A stretch of DNA of 64,000 nt from Pseudomonas sp. RC10. GTDB lineage: Bacteria > Pseudomonadota > Gammaproteobacteria > Pseudomonadales > Pseudomonadaceae. Shown here one piece after another: positions 25,600 to 34,321 of this stretch (position 1 is the stretch's first letter; every line of letters begins with the position of its first letter). A program made the position numbers and the translations under genes. The stretch lies in contig NZ_CP151650.1 in NCBI RefSeq assembly GCF_038397775.1, positions 1,736,001-1,800,000 of the forward strand. The letters are read 5' to 3'. Below the pieces are notes generated by a model. That model was not told the origin of the DNA, searched no databases, and saw only the letters and a list, made by a program, of their open reading frames with translations.

Positions 25600-26217
25600 T
25601 CAGCCGCGATACGCCGAGGCGATTTGCCCGACCAGAGTTGCCCACGGCATGTCGAGTGCGCCATAGACGGGACCTGCTTCCGGCCTGCCGTTGTCCTTGA
25701 GAATCTCGACCATCAGGGTCGCGTAGTCAGAAAGAATCACGCCGGCCTGCATCATGCGCAACAGACCGACTTGATGCTTGGTGTCGCTGAACGTCCCCGA
25801 TGCGTCGACTGCCACATAGGCGTCGTAGCCCCGCGCTACAGCTGTCATGGCCGGAAACGCCGCGCAGACCTCCAGTGAGATGCCAGCGAAGATCAGCTTC
25901 TTGCGCCCGGTGGCTTCGATGGCATTGGCCACGCGTTCGTCGTCATAAGCGTTGACCGTAGAGCGGTCAATGATTTCGATACCGGGCAATGCGTCTACCA
26001 ATTCGGGAAAGGTCGGACCCCACATGCTGTCCCGTGCAGTGGTGGTCACCACGATTGGCAGATTGAGCGCCTGGGCGGCTTTAGCGAGCGCCACTACGTT
26101 GTGCTTCAGTTCGCCGGTCGAGTAGTCGCGCACGCCGGTCATCAGGCCAACCTGATGGTCGACCAGAATGAGGGCGGCGTTATCGGCAGTGAGAGGTTCA
26201 TAGGTACGTAGGCTCAT
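25600..26217 (-). CDS. Isochorismatase-like cysteine hydrolase (YcaC type)
   Basis: 205 residues. Catalytic Asp in LILVDHQVGLMTGV (near 20) and nucleophile Cys in FAGISLEVCAAFPAM (near 118), followed by DAYVAVDASGTFSDTKHQ, the YcaC arrangement. Members hydrolyse amides or carbamates; the YcaC substrate is unknown. 116 bp downstream of a YkgB gene on the same strand. Confidence 0.9.
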   Translation of the reverse strand: MSLRTYEPLTADNAALILVDHQVGLMTGVRDYSTGELKHNVVALAKAAQALNLPIVVTTTARDSMWGPTFPELVDALPGIEIIDRSTVNAYDDERVANAIEATGRKKLIFAGISLEVCAAFPAMTAVARGYDAYVAVDASGTFSDTKHQVGLLRMMQAGVILSDYATLMVEILKDNGRPEAGPVYGALDMPWATLVGQIASAYRG

Positions 26218-26333
26218 TTCATCATCCTCTTGAGTAGATATGTTTTATCCGGCGACCGCGTTAGGGTCGTGGTGGAACAAAAGCTACGGGTTAAACCGCT
26301 CTCTCAGAAGCCCATGAAACTCGAACCCAGCGT

Positions 26334-26858
26334 CTAACGTGTTGAACGATCTGATGCAGCGGAGGCGGCCTGCTCAGCCATCTTCAACTGCCGGGCAACG
26401 TCCTGCCTGAGCAGGTAGACCGAGACCGTGAGCAATACCAGATCCTTCAGAAGAAACGCGGCCACGATCGTCATCGCCGGAAAACCGCCGGCGCCTTCAT
26501 GCCAGGCTCCGGGTGCGAACGGCATGATGGTGACGGTTCCGATGAAGGTGGCGCAGGAGCCGAGGGCGCCCAGTATCCCAAGCTTTTTGTTCCAGAAACC
26601 CAGGAAGATCAGCAGTCCAAATGTCCATTCTGCTGTGCCCAGGAAGACACTGGTGCCTTTGACCCCCAGTACCGGAATGGTCCATGAAATCAACGGGCCG
26701 TTGGTGATCAGCGGCAGCAGGTCGGTGATCTCGGCAACGAACCATTTGTCATAGCCAAACCAGACGAAGATGACCACCATCGCGGCGCGGAGCAAGTGGT
26801 AGTCGAGATCGCGCTTCATGAGGCCCGAGCGCCCGAGAACGTTGATTAGACAATTCAT
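26334..26858 (-). CDS. YkgB-family membrane protein, second copy
   Basis: 174 residues, four predicted spans: VVIFVWFGYDKWF near 32-44, SVFLGTAEWTFGLLIFLGF, LGALGSCATFIGTV and MTIVAAFLLKDLVLLTVSVYLL. Shorter than the RclC-like protein at 6027-6638 because it lacks the His/Glu-rich loop. GGAGG lies 8 bp before the ATG at 26858, which fixes the start. First gene of a leftward run of eight genes. Confidence 0.85.
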   Translation of the reverse strand: MNCLINVLGRSGLMKRDLDYHLLRAAMVVIFVWFGYDKWFVAEITDLLPLITNGPLISWTIPVLGVKGTSVFLGTAEWTFGLLIFLGFWNKKLGILGALGSCATFIGTVTIMPFAPGAWHEGAGGFPAMTIVAAFLLKDLVLLTVSVYLLRQDVARQLKMAEQAASAASDRSTR

Positions 26859-27231
26859 GCTTGAGTCCTCCCTGGCGCTGCGTGGTGGGCAGCCTGAGTG
26901 GCAGGCGCCAGGAACGGGATGTGGGTACGTGACATTGGAAACTCCATCGAGTGTTAGGTAGTGGTCGATGGCGCCATGGTAGGGCGTATCGTTAATACCC
27001 CTAAGCCTGATAGATATCTAAAAGATGCTCAAAAGTTTCAAAATCTCAGAAAGGATCAATCCGGGCGTTAGCTGACGGAATGGGCTTTTGATACAGGAAG
27101 GGCGAATGCGCCGCCCATGGCAGCGACTCGTGAAGAGCGGCTTTACGGCTGCCAACGAATCAAACGCTTAGTAACCTGCTATAAATATTTGGTAAGGTTA
27201 GTTATTTGCCCCGTATTCTCAGGATTGCCCA
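26859..27231. other. Intergenic stretch without gene
   Basis: 373 bp with no supported gene. A TTAGTAACC motif (27168-27176) repeats elements found in the promoter at 27473-27520. AT-rich sequence around 26990-27050 could hold the promoter of the leftward YkgB gene. Confidence 0.5.
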
Positions 27232-27456
27232 TCACGCCGCGTCGGACTTCTTGCGCCCGCGGTGCGCCGCCGCCTTGGCGCGATTGCCGCACACCGCCAT
27301 GCTGCACCATCGACGTTTCTTGCCGCGGGTGTTCTAGTTGAACGAGTTTGACTGAAGAAGCCAGTGGAGCAAGGAATTCAGGAAATCCGGTGCCGGGGCG
27401 TCCGCGGTGAACATCGCCAGACCGTCCAAATGGGTGCTAATCGAATACTCGCTTTC
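27232..27456 (-). pseudogene. CGNR zinc-finger regulator remnant
   Basis: The leftward reading ends RRWCSMAVCGNRAKAAAHRGRKKSDAA with a TGA at 27232. The C-x4-CGNR pattern is the C-terminal zinc finger of CGNR proteins. An in-frame TAG at 27334-27336 separates it from upstream codons (HLDGLAMFTADAPAPDF, LLHWLLQ), and another stop lies further up. The N-terminal effector domain is not recognisable. It sits back-to-back with a quinone-oxidoreductase gene, the usual place of such a regulator. Confidence 0.6.
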
Positions 27457-27472
27457 TCTCTAGGTGTCGAAA

Positions 27473-27523
27473 TTAGTAACCATTCAAAATGTGTTTGACA
27501 AGTTACTAGTCTGTTACTAACCT
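27473..27523 (+). promoter_or_regulatory. Promoter with repeated GTTACTAA/TTAGTAAC operators
   Basis: TTGACA (27495-27500) and TAACCT (27518-27523) are separated by 17 bp, facing the quinone oxidoreductase. TTAGTAAC (27473-27480), GTTACTA (27502-27508) and GTTACTAA (27513-27520) are copies of one motif in both orientations, two of them between or over the -35/-10 elements. This looks like a repressor-controlled promoter. Confidence 0.55.
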
Positions 27524-27656
27524 CCAAGCCAGCAGTAGAGAGGTTGCTCGGCCGGTGCTCCATGGCGACCGCCGTTGGCCTCCTTCTCACGCGACCACGC
27601 GACGTTCACCCAGCCAATCGGATCAGGTGCCTAAACGGCCTCTACAGGAGAATTTT

Positions 27657-28631
27657 ATGAAAGCGATCGTTCTAGAGAAATTCGGCGGTCTGGACAGCCT
27701 GGTTTATCAAGACATCCCGGAGCCCACCGCCAAGGAAGGGCATGTTGTCATCCAGATCAAGGCGTTCGGCATCAATCACGCCGAGATGCACATGCGCCGG
27801 GGTGAATGGGCGGAAGCGGCACCGGTCAGCGGCATTGAGTGCGTGGGCATCGTGAAGTCATGTCCCGGTGGCGAATTCCCGGTCGGGGCGAAGGTGGCTG
27901 CCTTGATGGGAGGGCTGGGCCGAACCATTAACGGCAGTTACGCGCAATACACTCGCGCACCGGTTTCCAACGTGGCCTTGATCGACGCCGATCTGCCGTG
28001 GGCCGAGCTGGCAGCGATCCCGGAAACCTACGCCACGGCATGGACCTGTCTTTTCCGCAATCTGGAGATCGAGAAAGGCCAGACCGTTCTCATTCGAGGT
28101 GCGACCTCATCGTTCGGCCAGGCAGCGGTGAAACTGGCGGTGAACGCAGGGGCGCGCGTGGTTGCCACGACCCGCAGCGAGCAACGTGCGCAGATGCTCA
28201 AGGACCTCGGCGCGGTGGCGGTGGAGCTGGAAGGGCCGCAGCTGTCCGCCCGTATCAAGGGCGCAAAAACCTTCGATGCAGTACTCGATCTGGTGGGCAA
28301 CAGCACGGTGATCGATTCGCTGGCGATCGTTCGCCGGGGTGGGCGCGTGTGCCTGGCAGGCTGGTTGGGCGGGCTGGAGCCTATCGCTGATTTCAATCCG
28401 CTGTTGCAGATGTCCAGTGGCGTCTATCTGACCTTCTTTGGCAGCTTCGTTTTCGGCACCGAGGGCTTCCCGTTGGCCGATGTGCCGCTGCAGGCCATCG
28501 CCCAGGAAGCAGCCGCAGGCAGGCTCGACGTCAAACCGACGCGAGTCTTCAAATTCGAGGAAATCCATGAGGCTCACCGTGTCATGGAGGCCAATGAAGC
28601 GGCCGGGAAAATGGTCGTGGTTGTCGATTGA
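27657..28631 (+). CDS. Zinc-independent quinone oxidoreductase-like MDR protein
   Basis: 324 residues from the ATG at 27657 (KAIVLEKFGG), with AGGAG 7 bp upstream; the frame extends 34 codons further without family likeness. MDR fold with IKAFGINHAEMHMRRG (catalytic-domain start), cofactor loop VLIRGATSSFGQAAVKLAVNAGA near 141-163 and DLVGNSTVID. No structural-zinc Cys cluster. Likely NADPH-dependent reduction of quinones or enones. Followed 33 bp later by an SDR gene on the same strand. Confidence 0.9.
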   Translation: MKAIVLEKFGGLDSLVYQDIPEPTAKEGHVVIQIKAFGINHAEMHMRRGEWAEAAPVSGIECVGIVKSCPGGEFPVGAKVAALMGGLGRTINGSYAQYTRAPVSNVALIDADLPWAELAAIPETYATAWTCLFRNLEIEKGQTVLIRGATSSFGQAAVKLAVNAGARVVATTRSEQRAQMLKDLGAVAVELEGPQLSARIKGAKTFDAVLDLVGNSTVIDSLAIVRRGGRVCLAGWLGGLEPIADFNPLLQMSSGVYLTFFGSFVFGTEGFPLADVPLQAIAQEAAAGRLDVKPTRVFKFEEIHEAHRVMEANEAAGKMVVVVD

Positions 28632-28664
28632 TCCCTACCCAATGCATTGAATGAGGAAGTTGCG

Positions 28665-29435
28665 ATGGTGAAGTCTGTAGCGATTGTCACGGGTGCAAGT
28701 CAGGGGATCGGTCGCGCCACGGCCCTTCGCCTGGCCAAGGATTTTGCGGCACTGGTCCTGGTGGCGCGAAACCGCGAGAACTTGCAAGACACGGCCCGGC
28801 AGGTTGAGGCGATCGGTGTGCAAACGCTGGTGCTGGACGCTGATATCTCCGCGCCGGGTGTGCCGTCAGAAGTGGTTGAACAAACCCTGGCGCGGTTTGG
28901 CAGGATTGACGCCCTGTTGAACATCGCCGGGGCTGTGCCTCAGATCGATCTGTTCGAAATGACCGATGAGCAGTGGCACAACGGTGCCGAGCTCAAGTTG
29001 CACGGCGCACGGCGGATGACACTGGCGGCGTGGCCTGCGCTCAAGGCATCGCGAGGTTCGGTGGTATTGATGTCCGGCAACTCGGCGGATACGCCGAAAG
29101 CCGGCTATGCAGCGGTCGCGACCATCAACGCTGCCATTGTGGCGTTGGCCAAGGCGTTCGCTGATCGCGGTATCCAGGACGGCGTCCAGGTCAACAGTGT
29201 GTTGCCGGGGCCGGTGATGACGGGGCGGCGCCGATCCTTTCTGGAGAAATGGGCACCTGCCAATGGCATGAGCGTTGAAGAAGCGACGATCAGGTTTCCG
29301 CAGAATGCCGGAATTTCAAGATTTGGTGAGCCCGAAGAGATCGCCGACCTGCTGGCGTTCCTGGTGTCGCCGCCTGCGAAGTGGATGACCGGATCGGCGT
29401 TGCGAATCGACGGGGGAGAGGTGAAATCCGTCTGA
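28665..29435 (+). CDS. Short-chain dehydrogenase/reductase lacking the YxxxK lysine
   Basis: 256 residues from the ATG at 28665, GAGGA 7 bp upstream. Cofactor motif VTGASQGIGRATAL (residues 8-21) and NIAGA near 86 are normal. The active-site stretch reads SGNSADTPKAGYAAVATINAA: Tyr is present but the Lys four residues later is Ala (YAAVA). This may be an atypical or inactive SDR. Operon with the MDR gene; a strong terminator follows. Confidence 0.88.
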   Translation: MVKSVAIVTGASQGIGRATALRLAKDFAALVLVARNRENLQDTARQVEAIGVQTLVLDADISAPGVPSEVVEQTLARFGRIDALLNIAGAVPQIDLFEMTDEQWHNGAELKLHGARRMTLAAWPALKASRGSVVLMSGNSADTPKAGYAAVATINAAIVALAKAFADRGIQDGVQVNSVLPGPVMTGRRRSFLEKWAPANGMSVEEATIRFPQNAGISRFGEPEEIADLLAFLVSPPAKWMTGSALRIDGGEVKSV

Positions 29436-29459
29436 GGTTGACTGCACATCCTGCCTGAC

Positions 29460-29499
29460 AAGCCAGGTGCCACCGAAGTGGGGTGGCACCTGGCTTTTT
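29460..29499 (+). terminator. Strong intrinsic terminator
   Basis: AAGCCAGGTGCCACC (29460-29474) pairs with GGTGGCACCTGGCTT (29482-29496), a 15-bp perfect stem followed by TTTT. It ends the MDR-SDR operon and, on the other strand (AAGCC start), may also stop the AraC gene. Confidence 0.9.
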
Positions 29500-29514
29500 G
29501 CGTTCATGGCCCCT

Positions 29515-30476
29515 TCAAGAGGGCGAGCCCAGGTGTCTGGACCTGCGAATGTCGCCTGGGGTCATGCCCATGCGTTGGGTAAACGCACGCCGAAACGCGG
29601 CGACGGATTGATACCCGACGGCTTCGGCAATCGCCTCGGTAGGCAACGTAGTGGAGGTGAGTTCATTGGCTGCCATGGTCATGCGCACGTCAGTCAGGAT
29701 GGCGTTTGCGGACTTGCCCACTTTGTCCTGGAAATGGCGAATCAGGGTCGCCCGGGACATGTTGCACAGATCCGCCAGCTCCGGCAGCGTCCAGGCGCGG
29801 GCCGGGTCGTTGAAGATCGCGGTGAGTGCCGGTGCCAGCCTTGGGTGGCCTGCCATCGCGAGCAGGCCCACCGGGGTATCCGCCGATTCGCTGGCCAGAC
29901 GCAGGGTCATGGTGAATAGCGCGGTAGACAGGGCATCCAGCATGGCATTGCCGCCCAGGTTTGCGACCAGTGACTCTTGCCGCATCACGGCCAGCAGATG
30001 AGTCAGTTGCGCGTGAGTCTGCGTGTCAGCGGGTTGGCTCGCCGTGCGGACGATCAAGCGGCCCGGCAAATAATCCCTGATGAAGCGGTCGTGGGGTGGC
30101 CGGATCACGAAGCGGCCACAGAGCATTCCAAGGGCTCACCGCCGCCGGTGTTTTCACTGACCACCAGATTGAGCTCATCACGGTAGCTCGCCTTGGGCGG
30201 CGTGATGCCGCTGCCGTCATGCAATACGTGTTCAGAGCCATGGAGCATCAGCAGCACGTCACCGGCCTGTAATCGTTGCGGCGCGCCAAGACCCGGCGTT
30301 TCGAGAATGGCCGACCCGCGCATCACCACGTGGTACGGCATCTCTCCCGGTTCCGAGTCTTCATACACGACCTGCCACGGCGCCCCGTATGCGCACCGTA
30401 GTTCCAGGCGTCCTTTGACGGTAATCATCTCCAGCAGTCGGCTGAGCCAGTCCTGCTGGCGGGAAGAAGCGGTCAT
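29515..30476 (-). pseudogene. AraC-family regulator split by a one-base deletion
   Basis: The first part (30105-30476) gives a cupin-type effector domain: MTASSRQQDWLSRLL, YGAPWQVVYEDSEPGEMPYHVVMRG, LQAGDVLLMLHGSEHVLHDGS. The second part, in another frame from 30126 to 29515, continues LCGRFVIRPPHDRF to a standard AraC double HTH (ELADLCNMSRATLIRHFQDKVGKS, AIAEAVGYQSVAAFRRAFTQRMGMTP). Total 962 nt, one short of a multiple of three; the lost base is near 30122-30128. Divergent from the CMD-like gene. Either a recent pseudogene or a sequencing error. Confidence 0.85.
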
Positions 30477-30514
30477 GAGAATGTCCGTAGTTGATACTTA
30501 TGAGCACTATAGTG

Positions 30515-30530
30515 AGAGATTTTAGTCTCT
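30515..30530. promoter_or_regulatory. Palindrome in the AraC/CMD divergent promoter
   Basis: AGAGA (30515-30519) and TCTCT (30526-30530) with TTTTAG between, 60 bp upstream of the CMD-like start. Small operator candidate. Confidence 0.3.
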
Positions 30531-30590
30531 ACAAGATCATGGGTGTTGGATAAAGTGGAGCCATCTAACCCACCGAGCAGGAGTTTCACC

Positions 30591-31130
30591 ATGAGCCGCA
30601 TCGCAATCCCCGCTGTTGCAACTGCCACTGGCGCCACCGCTGACGTCTATGCCGAAGTCCGGAAAATCGCCGGCGGTACCGTGCCTAATCTGTTTGCCGC
30701 GTTAGGCCATCTGGTGCCGAATGCACTGTCCGCTGTGCTCAACGCCGAGGGCGTGCTGGCCAACGGCAGCCTGAGCAAACAGGACCTGGAAACCATCAAG
30801 TTGCTGGTCAGCGAGCAGACCGGCTGTGACTACTGCGTTGCGGCCCATGTGATGTTGGGCAAGATGACCGGCCTGCCATCTCACGTCTTGACCCAGATCC
30901 GCCACGGCGCCTCGACAGGGGACAGCAAGCGCGATGCGTTGGTCAGCTTCGTACTGAAGTTGCAGAAAACCAGCGGCACGCTTAGCGATGCCGATGTTGC
31001 CGCAATCCGCCAGGCGGGTTACAGCGATGCGCAACTGGCGGAAATCTCGCTGACGATCGCGCTGACCATCTTTACCAATACCTTCAACCGCATCAACGAC
31101 ACCGACATCGACATGCCGCCTGTGAAGTGA
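30591..31130 (+). CDS. Carboxymuconolactone decarboxylase/AhpD-family protein
   Basis: 179 residues from the ATG at 30591, with GCAGGAG upstream. All-helical AhpD-like fold. The redox motif is QTGCDYCVAAH (Cys82-x-x-Cys and downstream His), which supports peroxidase-type thiol chemistry rather than decarboxylation. Single gene divergent from the frameshifted AraC gene and ended by a terminator at 31167-31190. Confidence 0.9.
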   Translation: MSRIAIPAVATATGATADVYAEVRKIAGGTVPNLFAALGHLVPNALSAVLNAEGVLANGSLSKQDLETIKLLVSEQTGCDYCVAAHVMLGKMTGLPSHVLTQIRHGASTGDSKRDALVSFVLKLQKTSGTLSDADVAAIRQAGYSDAQLAEISLTIALTIFTNTFNRINDTDIDMPPVK

Positions 31131-31166
31131 ATTGCGCCGGGATACGGGCGTCACAGTGCACTAAAA

Positions 31167-31190
31167 AAAAGAGGCCTCCGGGCCTCTTTT
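31167..31190. terminator. Bidirectional intrinsic terminator
   Basis: AAAAGAGGCC (31167-31176) and GGCCTCTTTT (31181-31190) with a TCCG loop; A-tract on one side, T-tract on the other. Serves the CMD-like gene and possibly the convergent LysR gene. Confidence 0.88.
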
Positions 31191-31302
31191 GCATTTTTAG
31201 CCGTCTTGGTATTGGAAGCCTTGGCGAGGCTGCCGCGCTCTCACGTTGCCAAGATAGCCATCATCACCGGCGGGTAAGGTTGCTAAAAACGCAGGCTCGG
31301 TA

Positions 31303-32226
31303 TCAGCCCTCGCTGCGCTTGCCTTGCGGCACGCCGAGAGCATCGACGACGTCGTCGATGAAGCGTCTGACCTTTGCTGAGGGACGACGGTCGGCGGGGT
31401 AGATCAGATTGACGGGGTAGGTAGGTCCTTCGAAGTCCTCGAAAAGTACAACCAGCTCTCCACGTTGCACATAGGGCGTGAGCACGTCTTCTACACAGAG
31501 CGTGATGCCGAAATCCGACAATGCTGCATTGACCTTGGCCAGGGTGTTATTGACCCTCAGTCGGCTGGTAATGGGGATTGTGAACGCCTGCATATTTTTG
31601 GTGAAGCGCCAGACTTTGTCCGTCATTCGATCGGAAAATAGATAGCCCAGACAGTCATGGTCCACGAGTTGCTCGGGGTGGAGCGGGGTCCCTTTGCGCG
31701 ATAGATAAGCAGGCGATGCGCAGGCGAACATTCTGAAAGGTTTCAAACCGCGCTGCACCAACGCAGCGCTGTCGGCCAATTGCGGTTTGCCCAGCCGGAA
31801 AACGACTTCGTATCCTTCTTCCACGATGTTCACGAACCTGTCTGTGAGTTCAAGTTCGATTTCCGTTTCGGGGTAGCGCGTCAGGTATTGGGTGAGGAAC
31901 GGGATCAACCGATGGGAGCCGTAATTGTAGGGTGCGCTGATTCTGATCTTCCCGCGCGGCGTGGAGTTTGCCGCCAGTGCCAGCGCTTCAGCATCTTCAA
32001 CGTCCTTCAGGATTGCCTTGCAGCGCGAATAATATTCTTCACCCAGGGCGGTCAAGCTTTGACGGCGAGTGGTCCGGGTGATCAGCTTGAGACCTAGCTG
32101 TGATTCCAGGTTCCCGACCTGTTTGGCAATCAGCTGCGGAGTGACGCCTAGCAGTGCTGCTGCCGCGGAGAAAGAGCTTGCCTCTGCGGCTGCGACGAAG
32201 GCGGCCATGCTTTTCAGCTTATCCAT
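31303..32226 (-). CDS. LysR-family regulator
   Basis: 307 residues. DKLKSMAAFVAAAEASSFSAAAALLGVTPQLIAKQVGNLE is a standard LysR HTH; GKIRISAPYNYGSHRLIPFL starts the effector domain. Divergent from the DUF6196-like gene with 124 bp between starts. A perfect palindrome at 32230-32244 sits 3 bp before its start codon and is a candidate autoregulatory site. Confidence 0.9.
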   Translation of the reverse strand: MDKLKSMAAFVAAAEASSFSAAAALLGVTPQLIAKQVGNLESQLGLKLITRTTRRQSLTALGEEYYSRCKAILKDVEDAEALALAANSTPRGKIRISAPYNYGSHRLIPFLTQYLTRYPETEIELELTDRFVNIVEEGYEVVFRLGKPQLADSAALVQRGLKPFRMFACASPAYLSRKGTPLHPEQLVDHDCLGYLFSDRMTDKVWRFTKNMQAFTIPITSRLRVNNTLAKVNAALSDFGITLCVEDVLTPYVQRGELVVLFEDFEGPTYPVNLIYPADRRPSAKVRRFIDDVVDALGVPQGKRSEG

Positions 32227-32229
32227 ATC

Positions 32230-32244
32230 TACAACCTTTGGTTG
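32230..32244. promoter_or_regulatory. Perfect palindrome before a LysR gene
   Basis: ACAACC-TTT-GGTTGT, 6-bp arms. Position at the LysR 5' end fits repressor binding over its own promoter or leader. Confidence 0.45.
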
Positions 32245-32350
32245 TCAATGTTGTTCTATGTCGGGCATTTATCTTGAAAATCTTCCTGCTTAACATCGCT
32301 CGGGTCAATCAATGCAAGCGCCTTGCGCTTCACAGAGCGGAGATATGGAA

Positions 32351-32794
32351 ATGGTGAACATATCGCATGAAACCACTGAGGATGCGGAGCGTCGGCTATT
32401 ACGCGTCATGACCCAGGCGCGCGTCCGATTCTTTACCGGCACGTATGCGTTTTTGGAGTTTCCTTTGTCATCTTTCCCAGGAGCCGTACATCCCGACGCA
32501 CTGGCACTCGTTCGAGATGACAAGGTGTGGAGTCAGTTGGTCCCCTGCGAAGCCTCCGAGCAGGAGCTTTTTGGCGTCTTCCGTTTCCATTTTCCTCACG
32601 GTATCGACAACAGCGGGTTTGTAGGCTGGTTGGCCAGTCGACTGAAACAGCGCTTTGGGACTGGCGTTTTCGTGACTTGCGGCCAGCACCAGGATGAGGG
32701 GGGAATCTTTGATTATTGGGGCGTTCCGGCGAGTCTGGCTTCGGATGTCTTTACAGAGATCCAGGCATTGGTTGATGGCTGTACGGCCGAGTAG
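32351..32794 (+). CDS. DUF6196-like small soluble protein
   Basis: 147 residues from the ATG at 32351 (VNISHETTEDAE). GCGGAG 8 bp upstream favours it over the ATG at 32345 or the frame start at 32312. Aromatic-rich: RFFTGTYAFLEFPL, ALVRDDKVWSQLVPC, FRFHFPHGIDNSGFVGWLASRLK, FDYWGVP. No membrane span. I associate this pattern with DUF6196, without known function. Divergent from LysR. Confidence 0.7.
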   Translation: MVNISHETTEDAERRLLRVMTQARVRFFTGTYAFLEFPLSSFPGAVHPDALALVRDDKVWSQLVPCEASEQELFGVFRFHFPHGIDNSGFVGWLASRLKQRFGTGVFVTCGQHQDEGGIFDYWGVPASLASDVFTEIQALVDGCTAE

Positions 32795-32970
32795 ATGCAG
32801 GAGAGCAATACGGTAAACCGTATTCGCTTGCCTATGTGGCTGCCGGCCGATATCCGTCGGTTTTCAAGAATCGGCTTTAGAGCAGGATTCTTGCGCCACC
32901 TGGCGGAATTCGCGAAGCGGTCTACGTGCTACGAAACCCGCTACGCGTAATTCGCCCAGATGCGGAGCCG

Positions 32971-32995
32971 TTTGGGGCCCAGCAAGAGCCCCAAA
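32971..32995. terminator. Hairpin downstream of dctA
   Basis: TTTGGGGC (32971-32978) and GCCCCAAA (32988-32995). It lies 13 bp beyond the dctA stop but the T-run is on the 5' side when read leftward, so terminator function is uncertain. The rest of 32795-33007 shows no gene. Confidence 0.4.
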
Positions 32996-33007
32996 AAACG
33001 CCATATC

Positions 33008-34321
33008 CTAGACGTGGTCGGCGCGGACACGAGTTTTAGCATCTAGCGCAGCCGCACTGCGGCTGCCCTTGAGAGCAATGGGTACCATCTGGCTGCGGTC
33101 CAGTTCTTTTTCCCAGCCCGCGATTACCAGTGCTGCTACAGCGTTGCCAATAATATTGGTGAGCGAACGGCACTCGGCCATGAAACGATCAATCCCCAGA
33201 ATCAATACCATGGCAGCCACGGGCACGGTTGGCACCACAGCCAGGCTGGCGGCCAATGCCACGAAACCTGCGCCCACTACCGCACCGGCGCCCTTGGACG
33301 TGAGCATTGCCACGGCGAGCAGGGTGAGTTGCTGTTCCATCGTCAGATCGATGTTGGTTGCTTGGGCAAGAAACAGCACCGCCAGCGTCATGTAGATGTT
33401 GGTGCCGTCCAGGTTGAAGGTGTAGCCCGTGGGCACGACGATACCTACGACACCGCGAGAGGCCCCCAGACTTTCCAACTTCTGGATCAGCTGTGGTAGC
33501 GCCGATTCCGATGAGCTGGTGCCCAGCACGATCAACAGTTCGGACTTGAGATACGCCAGCAGTTTGAAGATGCTGAAACCGCTGTGACGGGCAATGCTGC
33601 CCAGCACTACGAAGATGAAGAACAGCGCCGTGACATAGAACGTGCCGACCAACTTCAACAGGGGTAGCAACGAGCCCAGGCCGTACTTGCCGATAGTGAA
33701 AGCCATGGCTCCAAATGCACCGACAGGGGCTACCCTACTGATGATGCCGACAATGCGAAAGAACACTTCGCTGGTCTGATTTATCAGGCCTGTCAGCGGT
33801 CTGGCTTTTTCACCCACCATCACCAGTGCCACGCCGAACAGCACCGAGACGAACAGTACTGGCAAAATCTCGCCTTGGGTGAACGCCTCGAAAAAGGTCG
33901 CCGGAATCACGTGCAGCAAAAAGCCGACAATGCCCTCGCCATGTTGCGCCTGGCCCACATAACCGGCGATTGTCGAGCGATCCAGCGTCGCCACATCTAC
34001 ATTGAATCCGCTTCCTGGTTGCAGCAAATGCGCAGCGATCAGGCCGATCACCAGCGCAATGCTCGATACCACTTCAAAATACAACAGCGCTTTGCCTCCG
34101 ACTCGTCCAACCTGTTTCACGTCATGCATGCTGGCAATACCGGAGACAACAGTACAAAAGATGATCGGCCCGATGATCATCTTGATCAGCTTGATAAAAC
34201 CGTCCCCCAAAGGCTTCAGGTCCACCCCGACCTGGGGCCAGAGTTTTCCCAATAACACGCCCAGCACCAGGGCTAGCACGACTTGTACGTACAGGGTTCC
34301 CAGCAGTTTTCTAATTATCAT
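33008..34321 (-). CDS. dctA: C4-dicarboxylate/H+ or Na+ symporter DctA
   Basis: 437 residues, DAACS family, eight spans plus two re-entrant loops. Opening [28 protein letters not shown] is typical, then [15 protein letters not shown] (HP1 Ser-rich loop), [15 protein letters not shown] and a C-terminal [16 protein letters not shown] with the substrate-binding Arg and Asn. Imports succinate, fumarate or malate. Start at 34321 gives the normal length; an in-frame GTG at 34354 would add 11 residues. Confidence 0.93.
   Translation of the reverse strand: MIIRKLLGTLYVQVVLALVLGVLLGKLWPQVGVDLKPLGDGFIKLIKMIIGPIIFCTVVSGIASMHDVKQVGRVGGKALLYFEVVSSIALVIGLIAAHLLQPGSGFNVDVATLDRSTIAGYVGQAQHGEGIVGFLLHVIPATFFEAFTQGEILPVLFVSVLFGVALVMVGEKARPLTGLINQTSEVFFRIVGIISRVAPVGAFGAMAFTIGKYGLGSLLPLLKLVGTFYVTALFFIFVVLGSIARHSGFSIFKLLAYLKSELLIVLGTSSSESALPQLIQKLESLGASRGVVGIVVPTGYTFNLDGTNIYMTLAVLFLAQATNIDLTMEQQLTLLAVAMLTSKGAGAVVGAGFVALAASLAVVPTVPVAAMVLILGIDRFMAECRSLTNIIGNAVAALVIAGWEKELDRSQMVPIALKGSRSAAALDAKTRVRADHV

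Noticed and set aside
32971..32995. Rho-independent terminator for dctA
   Set aside because: Kept only as a hairpin: the T-run lies before, not after, the stem in the dctA direction.
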